Positions 10,792 through 22,309 of a stretch of 64,000 nucleotides of DNA are shown piece after piece. Made by a program: the position numbers and the translations under genes. The stretch lies in NCBI GenBank assembly GCA_003049485.1, contig PYST01000043.1:67041-131040 (forward strand). Reading direction: 5' to 3'. The notes beneath the pieces were generated by a model that was not told the DNA's origin, did not search any database, and saw only the letters and a program-made list of their open reading frames with translations. This DNA comes from Ophioceras dolichostomum. Lineage: Eukaryota > Ascomycota > Sordariomycetes > Magnaporthales > Ophioceraceae. The stretch's first letter is position 1. Each line of letters starts with the position of its first letter.

Positions 10792-11978
10792 AGGGTGACA
10801 GAGGGAGAAGAAGACGGAGGAAATACAATGAGTGGTGGGTGGTGCGAGAAGGGTTTGGATACGTGGATACTCTTCCAGCTGTATAATTTTGCCAAAGAGA
10901 CGGCTCGGGGCAGCGAGTTGCTGCTCCCGGGGCTTGGCGTCGGCAATATCTAGTGGTTGTAATGTGTGTGTCCCAATTTATGTACGGCTACAATTTATCT
11001 TTGTGTACTCTGGTGCGGGTGTGGCTCAAAAGGATAACACAAACGGCCGGCTTCCCAGACTTCTCTGGATCGCCACGATTTTTGGATACCTACCACACTA
11101 CCTACTTCCTAGATAGCAGAGAGTTGGTAGAGATTGTATCACAATAAAATGCAATTGGCGTAAAAAATGACCAGTCACACCTCTTTCCTCGTTGATCGTT
11201 GGTTGCCTTTCTCATGGCATTCATCGTGTCACACAACCTGACAAGCCGGGATGGTCTGCTTTGAGCGTCATGCGGGGTGACGACAGGCTTGGCTTGGCAT
11301 AGATGCAGGTACGGTTCTGGAACAAAGTGATCACCCAGCCTGGCAGTCATCTGCAAGGTATTCAACGACTCCCAGCCTCGTCATGCATATCTAGAGCCTG
11401 ACGGTACCATCGCCTTCCTTTCTACGACACCATCAGAAAATCTTCCACCCGCGAGATCTGGCCGCGTGTCTTCTTGCCAGCTTGACCCTCAAATTTTCGT
11501 TGATCGGTGGTGACCTGTTGACGAACGTCCGTTGATTTCGAGCAACATATAGACCGGAGTAAAGGAACACGAAAATTTAGGCTAGGATTTCTAATTTTTT
11601 TATGCGCACACTAAGTAGGTACAAGTATTTCGACGGAACTCTCCGCAAGCAGCACCAGGACGAATCAACGCCCTTGACTGTGCCTAGCCGGCGAGCCCAC
11701 CAGAATATATATCACATAGAAATATGCCTCTCCAACGCCGCAGCGAAAATGCCAGAAGAAAACAGGCAGAAAATGTGCTATAAATAAGAACACACTGATA
11801 GAAGAACTTGAAAAGTTGTCCACCCGCGCACATCGCGCCTCGAACGCCCTGCTACTCCAATGAGAATCCACGGAGGATGCAAACGGCCAGACAGATCAGA
11901 CGCCCAAGGCTTGAAGCTGGAGCTCACAAGTTGGCGCGCAGAAAAAAAAGGGCGACCGAGGAAATCCATCCCATCCAC
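10792..11978. other. convergent intergenic region, no gene seen
   Basis: The 3' flanks of the CFEM gene (+) and the AA11 gene (-). Only short, unsupported open frames are present; no RNA gene recognised. Confidence 0.5.
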
Positions 11979-13451
11979 CTAGAAGAGAGAGAGGCGCCTC
12001 CTCGCAATGACACCATTACTGCAGGTCGTGCCAGCCGCCAATGCCATTGGCACGGCGAACCCATGGTCGCACAGTCCCCATTGGCTCGACCCGATGCAAA
12101 CCACTTTTCCGTCGGTCGGGCAGGCCACCTTGCCGGAGCTGGAGCCGGAACCTGAGCCCGAGCCTGAGCCTGAGCCCGAACCGGACCCGGACCCGGAGCT
12201 GGGAGTGGCAGAGGGAGCAGCGGGCGAGGAGGCGGCGGGCTTGGTGGAGGTCGCGAGGGTGGTGGCGGCCGGGGTGCCGGTGCCGGTCACGAAGACGCCA
12301 CCGGGGATGGAGGCGGTGCCGGAGGGCTTCGTGGATGGGGTTGCGGTGGGGGTGGGGGAGGCGGAGCCAGATGAAGAACCAGAGCCAGATCCAGACCCCG
12401 ACCCGGAGCCGGAGCCAGAGCCAGAGCCGAGAGGGTTCGGGCCTGTGCCCTCGTTGAACGCCTTGATGTCGAACTCGAAGGTGGGTTCCAGGCTCGCCGC
12501 ATGCACGCAGGTGCCCGCGATGTCGGTCGTCGGTTTCTGGAGGAGCATCCCGATCTTGCCGGGGTTCGGGAAGACGAGGGGCGAGTCCTTCTGCTCGTTG
12601 GTTGTGCAGGTGATCTTGGGGTCGCCCTTGACGTTGGCCACGAAGATGGAGGGGAGGCTGTCGAGGTACGAGGAGTCGGACGCGCCGCCGGTGATCTCGA
12701 CGGGGGCGGCGTTCATGTACATCTATGTTGAAATAAGAGTTAGTTACGGTCTTTTTTTTTCTCCTTTTCTCGAGGGGGGTGGGAATAATAGCCTGCGAGT
12801 AACGTACCTCTCGATTTCCCACTTGATTGAACCAGGTCCACGCGAAGCTGGCATGTCCGGTAGGAAGCTCCTTGGGCAGGGGAATCTTAAAGATCTTGTG
12901 GCAGTCTGGCTGGTCGAAACTAGCACACTGCAGCGAATCGGCCCGCCCGTCCTGATCTGTCCCGGTGGTCGGCAGGTTGCCCTCGCCGGTGGGGACGAGA
13001 GCCGGACACCCGCCTATCACACTGGAAATGACCTTCCAATCCTTCGGGTCACTGCTGGGCTTCTCGTTCGCTCCGTGGTACATCATACTGAACTGACAAG
13101 ATCCACCCTAGAAAGATTTCTCTGTTAGTCACGGCATACTTGTCTAGAGTAGAGGCGAGTAGAAGATCAAGATAAAATACCTACCTTGTGTACGGCTCCT
13201 GCAGTGAAGGAAACTTCAGCAAACCCTCCAGCTGTATAATTGGTGACCTCGTTGATCGTGAATACGCCCTGGGCCGGGAACTTCAAGGTGGTGGCATCCA
13301 GGGGTCCGGTCTGGAGCAGGGGCGAGCCTGTGTGGAGGTTGTAGGGCACAGGCTTGTTCATTATGGCGTGTGATGAGACATGCTCGACTCCTAGAGCTGC
13401 AAGCAGCGCGAGGGCGCAGCTCTTGGTACTAGTTCGTTTTCCGGAAAACAT
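11979..13451 (-). CDS. AA11-type lytic polysaccharide monooxygenase with GS linkers and C-terminal chitin-binding-like module
   Basis: Three exons: 13451-13185, 13107-12808 and 12722-11979; 436 aa. A signal peptide of about 27 residues ends VSS, so the mature protein starts His-Ala-Ile-Met, giving the N-terminal histidine of the copper histidine brace. The second brace histidine is probably in AVHKGGSCQF, created exactly at the first splice junction. The block WTWFNQVGNREMYMNAAPVEI, rebuilt across the second junction, is typical of AA11. The catalytic domain (to about residue 250) is followed by two Gly-Ser repeat linkers around a Thr/Pro/Ala-rich segment and a 45-residue tail with four cysteines (ACPTDGKVVCIGSSQWGLCDHG), resembling the X278 module found after AA11 domains. 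AA11 enzymes oxidatively cleave chitin, here presumably outside the cell on fungal or arthropod chitin. Family assignment is by motif recognition. Confidence 0.85.
12134..12200 (-). repeat. GS-linker coding repeat 2 of the AA11 gene
   Basis: A GGCTCAGGCTCG-like hexamer array (read on the minus strand) encodes about ten Gly-Ser pairs just before the C-terminal cysteine module. It is prone to slippage in whole codons. Confidence 0.75.
12376..12431 (-). repeat. GS-linker coding repeat 1 of the AA11 gene
   Basis: A second Gly-Ser hexamer array directly after the catalytic domain (NPLGSGSGS). Its sequence differs in detail from the array at 12134-12200, so the two expanded separately or diverged. 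Confidence 0.75.
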
Positions 13452-14768
13452 CTTGGTGGATGGATGTTGGTGACTCGCTTGAGGGGTGTTTCGATGTTCT
13501 CTTTAGGTTGGTCTAAGAGTAGAGGTATATAGTAAGAGAAGACACAGCCAGTGTGGTCAAGGACATGCAAATATGTGCAAGGTAACGTAGAGATATAGCG
13601 GTGCAAATGGCCTCCAGGGCTAAGTTGGTTTGCGCTTAAGAAGAAGATGGCCAGAAAATATAGTCACAAGGACTATGACAACAACAATAAAGAGCGGAAT
13701 GGCCTTTGTGTTCTGGAATAACCTAGACTTCAAGTCTGAATGGACTCATTGTGACCGGGCCTGAGGGTCCCGAGTTATAGACAATGAATAGAGTATACGC
13801 CCATTCCGGGTCCAGGCAGCGGCGGCCGAGGATCTATATAGCGTTTCCCAGTCAGTCCTGGTGATTCAATCATTCATCGTATTGGCCGAACCTATTCTTC
13901 TATCCACACGGTGGAAGATAGACGCGCCGGGGCTGCTTCCAGCGTGTCAGTCATTGCCCCTACTCCAGTCACCCCCGGATTTGCGCAGAGTTGCCCAGCG
14001 CTGGGCCAACGCCCTCCTCTCATTGGGCACAAGCACTTCCTATGCCGGCATTCTGGATCTGTGATATCTGTGATGGGAGGGCACATGGACGTGCGCAGGA
14101 GAATTTTCGACGCTTCATATCCAAAGACCTCAGAGTCGCGGAATCGTCTGGTGATTTTTTGGCGACCTGCAACAGGTGCGGTTGGGGTAGAAAAGGGGTT
14201 ATGTGATGTCTGTCGGTAATCGGGTGACTTCGTCAGAGTTGAGTGGACGAGATTGCCGCATGGTTTTTAAGCTAGCCCCCTACCGTCGTAGTGGGTGGAC
14301 CCCCTGTGGCAACCTGTGTTCTCGGATTTTCAGCCCCTCCAGCGTGCGAGGCCCCTGCTGTGACCGCCCGGCTCGACCCACCATCCCTCCAGTGCATCTG
14401 TAAATCGACTGAAACATGCAGCCTATGCGAAGGACGCGTTGAACGCACTCGCACAGAAGCTTCAGGAAGAAGACGTGTTCGGTGGTCTCGGGCCTGCTGC
14501 CTTCAGCCTTACTCTGTGATCGCTCGGGACTGGACTGCTGTGCGTGGTCGCGCACATGGGCTCTGCGACCGCACAACGGACCTCGACTGGGACGCGCCCA
14601 TTTACCAATTGAATGACGTCACCCGTGGCTCACACCCAACCTTGCATTCTCTCACCGAGGGCGGTTCACAACTGGAACGGCGGAGGCTTCACCTTCTGGC
14701 CAAATCTTGGCCAGCGCTTCTAGATCTTCGACCCGTTGCCTATTGTCGATCGTCCATTGCCTTACAAT
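13452..14768. promoter_or_regulatory. divergent intergenic region between the AA11 gene and the gene at 14769
   Basis: The AA11 promoter lies at the left end; a TATATA element at 13526-13531 sits about 75 bases upstream of the AA11 ATG on the minus strand. The middle part contains a possible microprotein (14042-14206). Otherwise nothing is supportable. Confidence 0.4.
14042..14206 (+). CDS. possible 54-aa zinc-ribbon-like microprotein (two CxxC)
   Basis: The ATG at 14042 opens a 54-codon frame ending TGA at 14206. The product begins MPAFWICDICDGRAHG and ends FLATCNRCGWGRKGVM, so two CxxC pairs flank a 35-residue basic/acidic spacer, the layout of a small zinc ribbon. There is no signal peptide. 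It sits alone in a divergent promoter region and the frame is short, so chance is a serious alternative. No function is claimed. Confidence 0.25.
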   Translation: MPAFWICDICDGRAHGRAQENFRRFISKDLRVAESSGDFLATCNRCGWGRKGVM

Positions 14769-15858
14769 ATGGCGCACCGCACTCGCGGTTCATCACCCGA
14801 CCGGGCGGTCTCACACAAGGCTGGCCAGGTTGACAGTGATGCCCCGATCGCGAAACGAACCCGAGCGGGGTCGAAAAATACGAGCTCTCAGTCATCTAGC
14901 CTGCTGGAGAAAGGCATCATATACTTCTTCGTCCGTGGTCGCGTGACGGACAAGGTTGGCGAGGGCGACGAGGCACACGAGGATGAAGCAGCAAAGCCCC
15001 ACGACATCAAGGACATCCAGCGTAGCTACATGATTCTCCGTCCAATCGGCAAGGACGCGAAGCTAGGAGACGGCACAATTGTTGATGCTGGAACGTCGAG
15101 GTTGCTCGCGCTGCCTAAGAAGGTCCTTCCCCGGGCGTCTGGTAGGGATCGGTTTATGGCATTTGTGGAGAAGGAGCATGCTTCGTTCCAGCAACTTCGC
15201 GACGAGTTTCTCGCGGGGGAAGACCACGAGACGAAGACGAGGGGCGTCCGGCACACGCCCGCCGCGACGCCTCTCGCCGAAGGCGTCTATGCCTTGACGA
15301 CTACCGGTCGCGAGAGCCACCTCGCCTACATTATCACTCTCCCATCCGAGCTGGGTGAGATTCAACTCATGATGGGACTTTCAGACAAAGGGAGCTTCAT
15401 CATCAGCACGAAGAATCCCAATTTTCCTGGACCTCAGAACACCAGGTTCATGGAGTCTCCAGACTTCACCAAGGAGTATGCAACATTCCAAGACATGACT
15501 GTCACCATATGCCCAAGCCCAAGACATCACAAGATGCTAACGGGGATGCATGCCACTTAGAGTCATCGATGAGTTCAGAGAGCACCGATGGATGCCCACT
15601 CAGCCTAAGCACTTGGACTATCCACGAGCACAGCTTCTTCTCATTGGCGAAAAATACGGTCGGGATAAGGCCAAATGGTCTCCTGGCAAGGACGAGGCGA
15701 CGGAACAGAAGCAGGAGGAGCCGTTAGACGAACTCGAGCATCTTGAGGAGGAGGACGTGCAGAGGATGGAGCATCTCGGCGCCAATGATTCGGAAGCTAT
15801 TTACGCTGATCTGCAAGTTAGCGCTAGGGACTACCCCAAGCTCCAGACGACATTTTGA
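14769..15858 (+). CDS. conserved Pezizomycotina protein, usually labelled 'BTB domain transcription factor'
   Basis: Two exons, 14769-15475 and 15561-15858, 334 aa. The 85-nt intron has a GTATGC donor, a GATGCTAACG branch site and a TTAG acceptor, and joins DFTK-E to VIDEFREHRWMPTQPKHLDY. Recognisable blocks are LLEKGIIYFFVRGRV, RSYMILRPIGKDAKLGDG, RLLALPKKVLP, TRHTPAA-like GVRHTPAATPLAEGVYALTTTGRESHLAYI, and a C-terminal acidic coiled stretch (EELEHLEEEDVQRMEHL) ending DYPKLQTTF. This arrangement occurs in a protein conserved across Sordariomycetes that carries the database name 'BTB domain transcription factor', although I see no BTB/POZ domain. A basic S/T/K/R N-terminus suggests nuclear localisation. 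Its biochemical role is unknown. Confidence 0.75.
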
Positions 15859-16294
15859 CCAGTGCTGCAGTCGCAGTTGTAAAGTTGAAGGAAAGAATGT
15901 GTAAGTCCGGGGGGACGTATCACTCTCTCAGCCCCGCTGGCCGCTATTGTGCCGTTTTATTGCCTTCATGCTAGGTAGGTTCTCAGTGCTCATTCACAAT
16001 TTACAATACAATTCATTGCTTCATCCGTTATTCAAACACAAATCCTCAATGAGAACAACACCACAGTAACTGTGCCTAGAACTGGGAGACCCAAAAAAAA
16101 TAACTCCTACCCCTGTGTGACCACGGTGAATCGCTGGCCAATCCCTCTTGGTGGACTTTTGGGGGTCGCGCTTCTATTTGGTGATCCAATCAACTCGCAA
16201 CATCCACTCTCGACAAGAAATTCTCAAACACCTTCCCACCACCACAGCAGAGCAGAACGTCGAATCAAACAACACGCACATAGACATCGACGAG
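15859..16294. other. intergenic, promoter of the TFIIIC subunit gene
   Basis: No gene seen. The frame of the next gene stays open upstream to 16148, but that extension looks like leader rather than protein. Confidence 0.5.
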
Positions 16295-19035
16295 ATGCGG
16301 ACCCGCAGCAGCAACAGGCAAGCTAAAGCCCAAGCTGCCGTTGAAGTCGATTATGGTATCAAAAGCGGCAGCGGCAGCGATGATGGGGAAGCAACGGGGG
16401 AACCCACGGCCCATCATTCGCCTCGGCGCCGCGCGCAACGGCAGCGGCAACGGCAGGAGGAGCCGGATGCATCCGTCGAAAAAGGCTTTAGAGCCTCGGA
16501 CGACGAGTTTGTGATGAACAGCGAAGAGCAGGATGACGATGAATCCGACAGATTTGTGATGAACAGCGAAGAGCAGAATGCCGATGAATCCGACGGCGAA
16601 GAGCAGGATGCCGATGACGGCGATGATGGGGAGGAAGAAGATGGTGTGCTTGACGATGCGGTTGACGCCGAGCCCAAGTCCGTCCGATGTACTCGTCGGC
16701 GATCTGGACCGGCCAAAACCCCATGGACGAGGCCCCGCTCGTCCGCAAACACCATCTGGGCACGGAGGAAACAGGAGAGCGACAGGTCCGCCATCCCGCA
16801 TTACAAGGCCGACACTCTGAACAAAAACCTACGGGTTTACGTCGGCCCCCTGCAGCGTCATGACCGGTACGGCTCGCTGCTTGCTACCATGTTCGGCCCG
16901 CGAGGGGAGGACGTGGACATCGCCGAGCATCTGCGCCGCCACTGGTCCAACTTCGTGCTCCCCACAAGGGGGGACGCACATCGCCCGGGAGGCGTGATGG
17001 ACAGTCCCTGGCTCTCCCACAACTTCGAGTTCGATCAGCAACGCACTTTTAGGGCGTGGTTCAATCGCTACCTGGATCACATCCCTGCTCGCCAACGGTC
17101 CCACAAACTGTCGTCTAGCGAAGCCCTCCGAAAGCTGCCATCGGCCGGCAGCGGCGGCCTGGTGACGTTCATGGGGCCACACAGCGACCTGCAGCAGAAG
17201 ATCATGCGGCAGGGCGAGGGGTTGTCGCTTTCAGGGACATGGGGCGACCTGTCGGAGAATGGCAGCAAGAGCGCCGAAGCTGGTGGAGACGACCAACACA
17301 CTGCGAGCGGGTCGCCATCGTCGGCGGGTTGGATCTTCGACGTCGGCGGAACCACGCTGGACATGGGCTGGTTGCCGAGGTCCGACCCAGAGGCGACCCA
17401 GCTGCTGGCCCTGGCAGTAGTCCCCTTCTCGGATCAGGCTTTCTACCCGTCGGAGAAGGTCGCGCCGAAAGACGACAGGAAACTCGGATGCGTCCAGTTC
17501 TGGAGGTTCGAGTCCGAGCCCGGCGCTGATCAAATCCACCGCCCGTCTGCCAAACCGCCAAAGAGGGTTGGTGCCGTCTTCTTCGACTGGGGCAGACCGA
17601 AGCGCATGCAATGGTGCCCTATCCCGGTGTCGCACGATCCGGAGCTGCTGCCGGAACATGCGCCGTCCCGGGATTCGGTTTGTGGTCTTCTAGCTTTGCT
17701 ATGTGACGGCAAAGTGTTCGTCATTGAGGTTGAGGAGTTTGACGAGGATAATGAGGAGGAATCCTTTAGTATGTTCATATCCTCCTTCTACCGCGAATGC
17801 AAACGACCTGGGAAGAGACAGCCGCAGGTGCTATTTTCTCCGACGTAGGATGAACTGACAAGGCCTCCTCTACAGCCCATATCGACAAGCCCATCGCCAT
17901 GCTCTCACTTACGCAGGGCTTCAAAGTGGCGGCCACGTGCCTTACCTGGGTCGACGTGAACCACGTAGCATGTGGTCACACCGACGGCAGCATATCGTAC
18001 TGGTCGATCCACCCGTGCATGATGCTCCAGAAGCAGAGCGTGCACCGCACGTACGTGCTGGACATACGCTCCGGCTACCCATCGCAGCCCCAGATGATCG
18101 CCTCGATTCCCGTCGGCGGCTGCCCGACGATCTTCGACCTCGGCGCCCCCTCCGCCGAGATGACGTCGCACACGATGCCCAGCGCCAACTTCCAGTCCGG
18201 CCTGCTCGACTGGAACGACCACATTCAAGGGTACGTCGCCGCCTACCCCAACTCGACGCCCGGCACCACCACCGCTGGGTACATGCACTGCCGGTACTTC
18301 CCCCAACCGCGTACGATCTTCCAGGGGTTCAGCCAGCCGGTTTGCATGGCCGTGGGTGTGTCGCATCCCTTCGTGCTTGTGGGGTGCGCGGACGGCTCGG
18401 TCTGGGCCTTCAACGCCATACGCAAGATCTTCTACTTGCGGCTCGAGAAGCTGTACAAGCTTAAGCTCTTCCACCACGAGTTCCGACCTATCCCTGGCGG
18501 CGGCGAAGGAGCTGGCGGTGGTGGCGCCGGCGAGCCTGGAGAAGAGGGCGGCGTTAGCGGGGCAGCAGAGCGCCAACGAACAGAAAGCGCCATCGCCAGA
18601 GCTGCCACCACCAAGAACGCAAATAGCAGCGGCAGCGGCATCCGAGGCGCAGCCCGCATCCTCTGGGGCTTCCGGGCGGAGATCAACGACAACCCGCGCA
18701 ACGACCACGCCCGGGGCGTGATGAAGACGGCGCGCGAGAAGAAGAAGAGGCTCAAGCAGATGGACAAAGGTGCAGATAAGTCTCTGGGCTCCCGGGCCGG
18801 TGGCGGGGACGGCGTGGTGATCGACGGGGACGGCGTGGTGATCGATCTGGACAGGGATTCGGAGGACGACTACCCGGAGGACCACCATCCGATCAAGTCC
18901 ATCATCGTCCACGAGCCGCAGTCGCGGATCATGAAGGTTGCGTGGAACCCCAACACGCACGTCGGCTGGTGGGCTGCTGCCGCGATGGGCTCGGGCTTGG
19001 TGAGGGTTATGGATTTGGGTGTTGAGGAGGGATGA
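16295..19035 (+). CDS. tfc6: transcription factor TFIIIC subunit 6-like WD40 protein
   Basis: Two exons, 16295-17768 and 17876-19035, 877 aa. The 107-nt intron (GTATGT donor, CTGAC branch, CAG acceptor) joins EESF to THIDKPIAMLSL. The N-terminal 150 residues are acidic and basic low complexity, partly tandem-duplicated. The rest is a WD40-type propeller: VYVGPLQRHDRYGSLLATMFGP, GCVQFWRFE, LTWVDVNHVACGHTDGSISYW, VGCADGSVWAFNAIRKI and a final MKVAWNPNTHVGWWAAAAMGSGLVRVMDLG. The order and sequence fit the fungal Tfc6/Sfc6 subunit of TFIIIC, which binds the B box of tRNA genes to recruit Pol III in the nucleus. Start 16295 (MRTRSSNRQAKAQ) is preferred because the reading upstream of it lacks conservation-like features; it is the second in-frame ATG. 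A disordered insert of about 100 residues (18487-18880) splits two blades. Confidence 0.72.
16508..16597 (+). repeat. 45-bp tandem duplication in the acidic N-terminus of the TFIIIC subunit
   Basis: A unit starting at 16508 repeats from 16553, encoding FVMNSEEQ followed by an acidic stretch twice, with a partial third copy after it. It keeps the frame. Confidence 0.75.
18805..18846 (+). repeat. 21-bp tandem duplication in the TFIIIC subunit
   Basis: Two copies of a 21-base unit encode DGVVIDG and DGVVIDL back to back. The copies differ only at the end, which indicates a recent duplication inside a disordered insert. Confidence 0.8.
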
Positions 19036-19416
19036 GGGATGAGGGATAAGGGATGAGGTGATGGGGTGATGAAGGGGAGACCCGAACTGCATCTGGGTGC
19101 GGCAGGGACGGGAGGGACTTGGGCACTCGGATCGGCGTAGTTAGGATGGCGCACCTGAGGGAGGGTGACTTATATGGAGTTTGTGGCGGTCTAGGTCGTC
19201 GTCAGACGCGGCGAGGAAACCAACGATTAGGATATAGTTATACTGGCTGATGTTTTTACTGGAAGACGGAAGAAGTCTTTCTATCTCTATTATTCTATAG
19301 TTATGCGGCGCGGTCTAAAGCCATCGGTGGACTTCTAGCAGACACTCAAAACATAAGGCACTGCCACTGCAACCTTGCAAAGGGATCGAATTACCCCCCT
19401 CTTCCATGGCCGGCTA
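19036..19416. other. convergent intergenic region
   Basis: The 3' flanks of the TFIIIC and PAQR genes. A short GATGAGGGATGAGG-type repeat directly follows the TFIIIC stop codon at 19030-19060. Nothing else is seen. Confidence 0.5.
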
Positions 19417-20659
19417 TCAACACTGCCCTCCCATGGCGCTATGGTAGAAGTCGAACGCCTTAGCCATGCCATACAAATGAGACGCGGCCGCGAGAAGGAC
19501 GAAGACGTGGAATATCTGATGGGAGCTGCCCCAGATGTCAAATCGTTTCGGGAACGAGCGTTCTGGCCAGCGAGCCTGGAGCAGTGAGAGGGGATAGACA
19601 GATAGACGCCAGTAGGGTTAGTAGGCGAGAAATAGCACATTCTGCTAGCATCGACGGGTATGAGAGTAGGAAAAGAGAGTAAGTAGATAGACTTACGGCG
19701 TAGATGAAGGCGCCGAAGATATACAGCGCCCCCTGGAGCAACACCCACCTCAGGCCCATCCTCTCGTCGACGGCGGCGAAGCCGTCCATGACCACCGCGT
19801 GGATGACGGGCACGACTCCGGACACGCCGAGCCCCACGAACATGAGCGCTCGGTAGGCACGCCAAGCTGGGGCGCGGAAGTGCTCGAGCCACGAGACAGC
19901 TAGGCAGCCGAGTCCCAGCAGGCAGATCTGACCAAGGTCATGCACCAGATAGTTTCTGTTAGAGGCCATAATGTTTCATTTTTTTTGTCCCCTGAGCGAG
20001 GCTAGACTCGGTATCGGTCGGTGGGAAAGCTCACTCACCAATGACAGATACCCGCTCATCAAGACCGGGTGACAACGAAACCCGTAGAACAGCGCGGGCA
20101 CGTAGCTCCCGACGATGAGGAACACGATGCCGGAGTAGTCCAGCTTGTTGCCCCACTTGGCCACCTCGGGTGAGTGGTTGCACAGCGCGTGGAACGTGGC
20201 GCTCATGCCGAGGCACAGGAAAGCGCCCGCGAAGAAGCACGCGAACGCGAGCACGTCCTCGGGGGAAGCCGTGGCGTACCGCGTGTGCACGACGACGTAG
20301 GAGTAGAGGTACAGCGACAGGCCCGCGGCGGTGAAGCCCGCGGCGCCCAGGAGGTGCGACCAGATGTTGACGGACTCGTTGTGCAGGTAGGACAGGCTGG
20401 CGAGGGAGGCGCGGTACGAGTTGCTCGTCGGGCGGTAGCCCGTCACGATGAAGGCGTTGTCGCGGCGCCAGGCGGGCAGCTCGTCCCAGAGTAGCAGGAG
20501 GGCGCGCTCGATGCGCGCCTCGGCTGCTTTGGCAGTTTCGAGGAGGGACGAGGCGGCGGAGGCTACGGAAGCGGCGGAGGAGGAGGCGCGGCGCCGGAGA
20601 CGGTGGCGGGTGGTGGGGCCTGGAGCTCCGCCGGAGTGATCGGCCGACGTCGAGGCCAT
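19417..20659 (-). CDS. PAQR/haemolysin-III family membrane protein (Izh/AdipoR-like)
   Basis: Three exons, 20659-20039, 19927-19697 and 19575-19417, 336 aa. The introns have GTGAGT and GTAAGT donors and CAG acceptors, and the joins YLSL-ICLLG and FIYA-ARWPERSFP restore the family sequence. The N-terminal 60 residues are Ser/Ala/Arg-rich and cytoplasmic, followed by LPAWRRDNAFIVTGYRPTSNS and seven TM segments. Zinc-ligand motifs are present: SATFHALCNHS between TM2 and TM3, and HQIFHVFVLLAAASH near the C-terminus (His-x3-His). Fungal relatives (yeast Izh1-4) are linked to zinc and sterol/lipid homeostasis and may act as ceramidase-type hydrolases. Length and topology are normal for the family. 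Confidence 0.88.
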
Positions 20660-21351
20660 TGTCTCTCTAAGAGGGGCGCACCTGGTTTTCTCTATTTTCT
20701 AGTGCCTACCTAGGATCAAAACCCGACCGAATCGCGAGAGGTTTGAGTTTTTATCTAATTCTTCTCCTACTTTCCATTTTGTTGGGAGAGCGTGAGGTGT
20801 TCAGCATAAGATGTTGGGATCCAAGGTACCTTGGTCAGGTAGGTGGTACGCAATCCACGATCCCCACAACTATTAGTTCGACTATGCGAAACTCCGGGAT
20901 TCGCTATCACATGAAGAATGAGTCTTTCGCCTCTTCTACCGTCGCAAGTCAAACTGACGAGTAAAGAGTCGGCTGCAACCTACGAAACTAAAGGCGGAGA
21001 TCACCGATTGTCGTCCTAGTTTTCGTCATCACCAGTCACCCGAGGTACGCTCACAACGAAGCGTGGTGTCATTTTCTGAATAGAAGCGAGGGCAAATCAA
21101 TCTCCCTTTGTGTAGGTAGGTATTGTAGAGGCAGGCATCTAACAAAGAGGCAAGCATCGAACAAAGCACGGAAGGTCGGCGACACGGTCGGGGAGAGGAA
21201 GAGTGGGCAAGGTTGGACATCGACTCCGAGGCGACAACACCTTCTCGTCCCTTCTGCCGACTCTCGCTCCCATCCCGGCGATCCCATGTTATCAAATCCC
21301 TCCACCAAACTTGTCGAGGGCTCTATTCGGAGGTAGCGAAATAGACACCTT
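20660..21351. other. intergenic, promoter of the PAQR gene
   Basis: About 700 bases without a supportable gene. TAGGTAGG-type motifs occur near 20704, 20838 and 21113. Confidence 0.5.
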
Positions 21352-21770
21352 TTATTTCTTTCCACTCCTCTTGATGCCCTGGTTTCCGGTGTTCAGAGGG
21401 CCCTTGCCGCCGGCCTTCGCCGCCATCTCCTTGCGCGCCTTCTCGTCTGTCGCGGCGGATTGTCGGGTCAGCAATCGTGTTGAGGGGGATGGAAGTCCGG
21501 GTCGACAGGCTGTCTAGATAGTCTAGAGGAGGACTAACCGGCTCGCTTCTTCTCGAGGAACGCCATGTCGTCGTCGTCCATGTCGCGCGTGGCCTTTTTG
21601 GCCGCCTTCAACGGCTTAGCCTTGCCACCTGGTGGAAGGGTAATAAGTTTAACGGGTTGGTTGGGTCAGTAAACGATCAGCGGACAAAGTCCAGGAGGGT
21701 GCAAGGGTCAAGAGGGCGACGATAAGGACTAAAAGAACACAGGCATACCTTCGCGACTCTGGCCACCCAT
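21352..21770 (-). CDS. TMA7: translation machinery-associated protein TMA7
   Basis: Three small exons, 21770-21749, 21628-21539 and 21446-21352, give 68 aa; none is a long open frame on its own. The joined protein begins MGGQSREGGKAKPLKAAKK, continues with TRDMDDDDMAFLEKKRADEKA and ends AGGKGPLNTGNQGIKRSGKK. The layout (PLK-K near the start, D/M-rich centre, KGPL...G-IK-SGKK end) is that of TMA7/CCDC72, a tiny basic protein that associates with ribosomes; the yeast protein is 64 aa. Donors are GTATGC and GTTAGT, acceptors CAG. It is divergent from PRP4 with 539 bases between the start codons. Confidence 0.9.
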
Positions 21771-22309
21771 TTTCGGATCGAAGACTGAGTTGCGCGTAAA
21801 ATTCTTGAGGGTCGTAGCTGGAAACAGGAGACTTGAGACTGGCGACGCTTGAGGGAGAGTCTAGACTGTCGCCCTGACACACCGCTGAAAATCTGCCCCT
21901 CTCTTCAAATGCGGGCGACAGAAAGCCAAGGCTCAGCCTTCTCCGTTATCGGGCCAATCATGCTTTGGTGAAGGTGGGGCCCGAAACATGCCTAACGATA
22001 AAGTCCAACAAACTTAATCGCGTATGTTCACTATGACTTCAGAACCACGCCTTCCAACATCGAACCCCATCGCGCATTCAACGTCGCTATCCTTGCTACC
22101 CATGCCTTGACTATCTGTACGATCTGATCTCTAGTGAAGAGGTTTGCTTCATCTAGACTTCTTTCTCCCACGCAGGGACCTTTTGGCTCTTACACAAAGC
22201 TGACGCGCAAGAATTACCACAAAACGAAGGCGACAAGTCGAAGGACAAGGACCTGTCCCGAGACAGCTTCTGCTTGAGATACCAAGCCCGCGACGCGACG
22301 TTCGTCAAC
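21771..22309. promoter_or_regulatory. bidirectional promoter region TMA7 / PRP4
   Basis: A 539-bp spacer separates two divergently transcribed housekeeping genes, so it must hold both core promoters and leaders. No clear TATA element seen. Confidence 0.5.
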
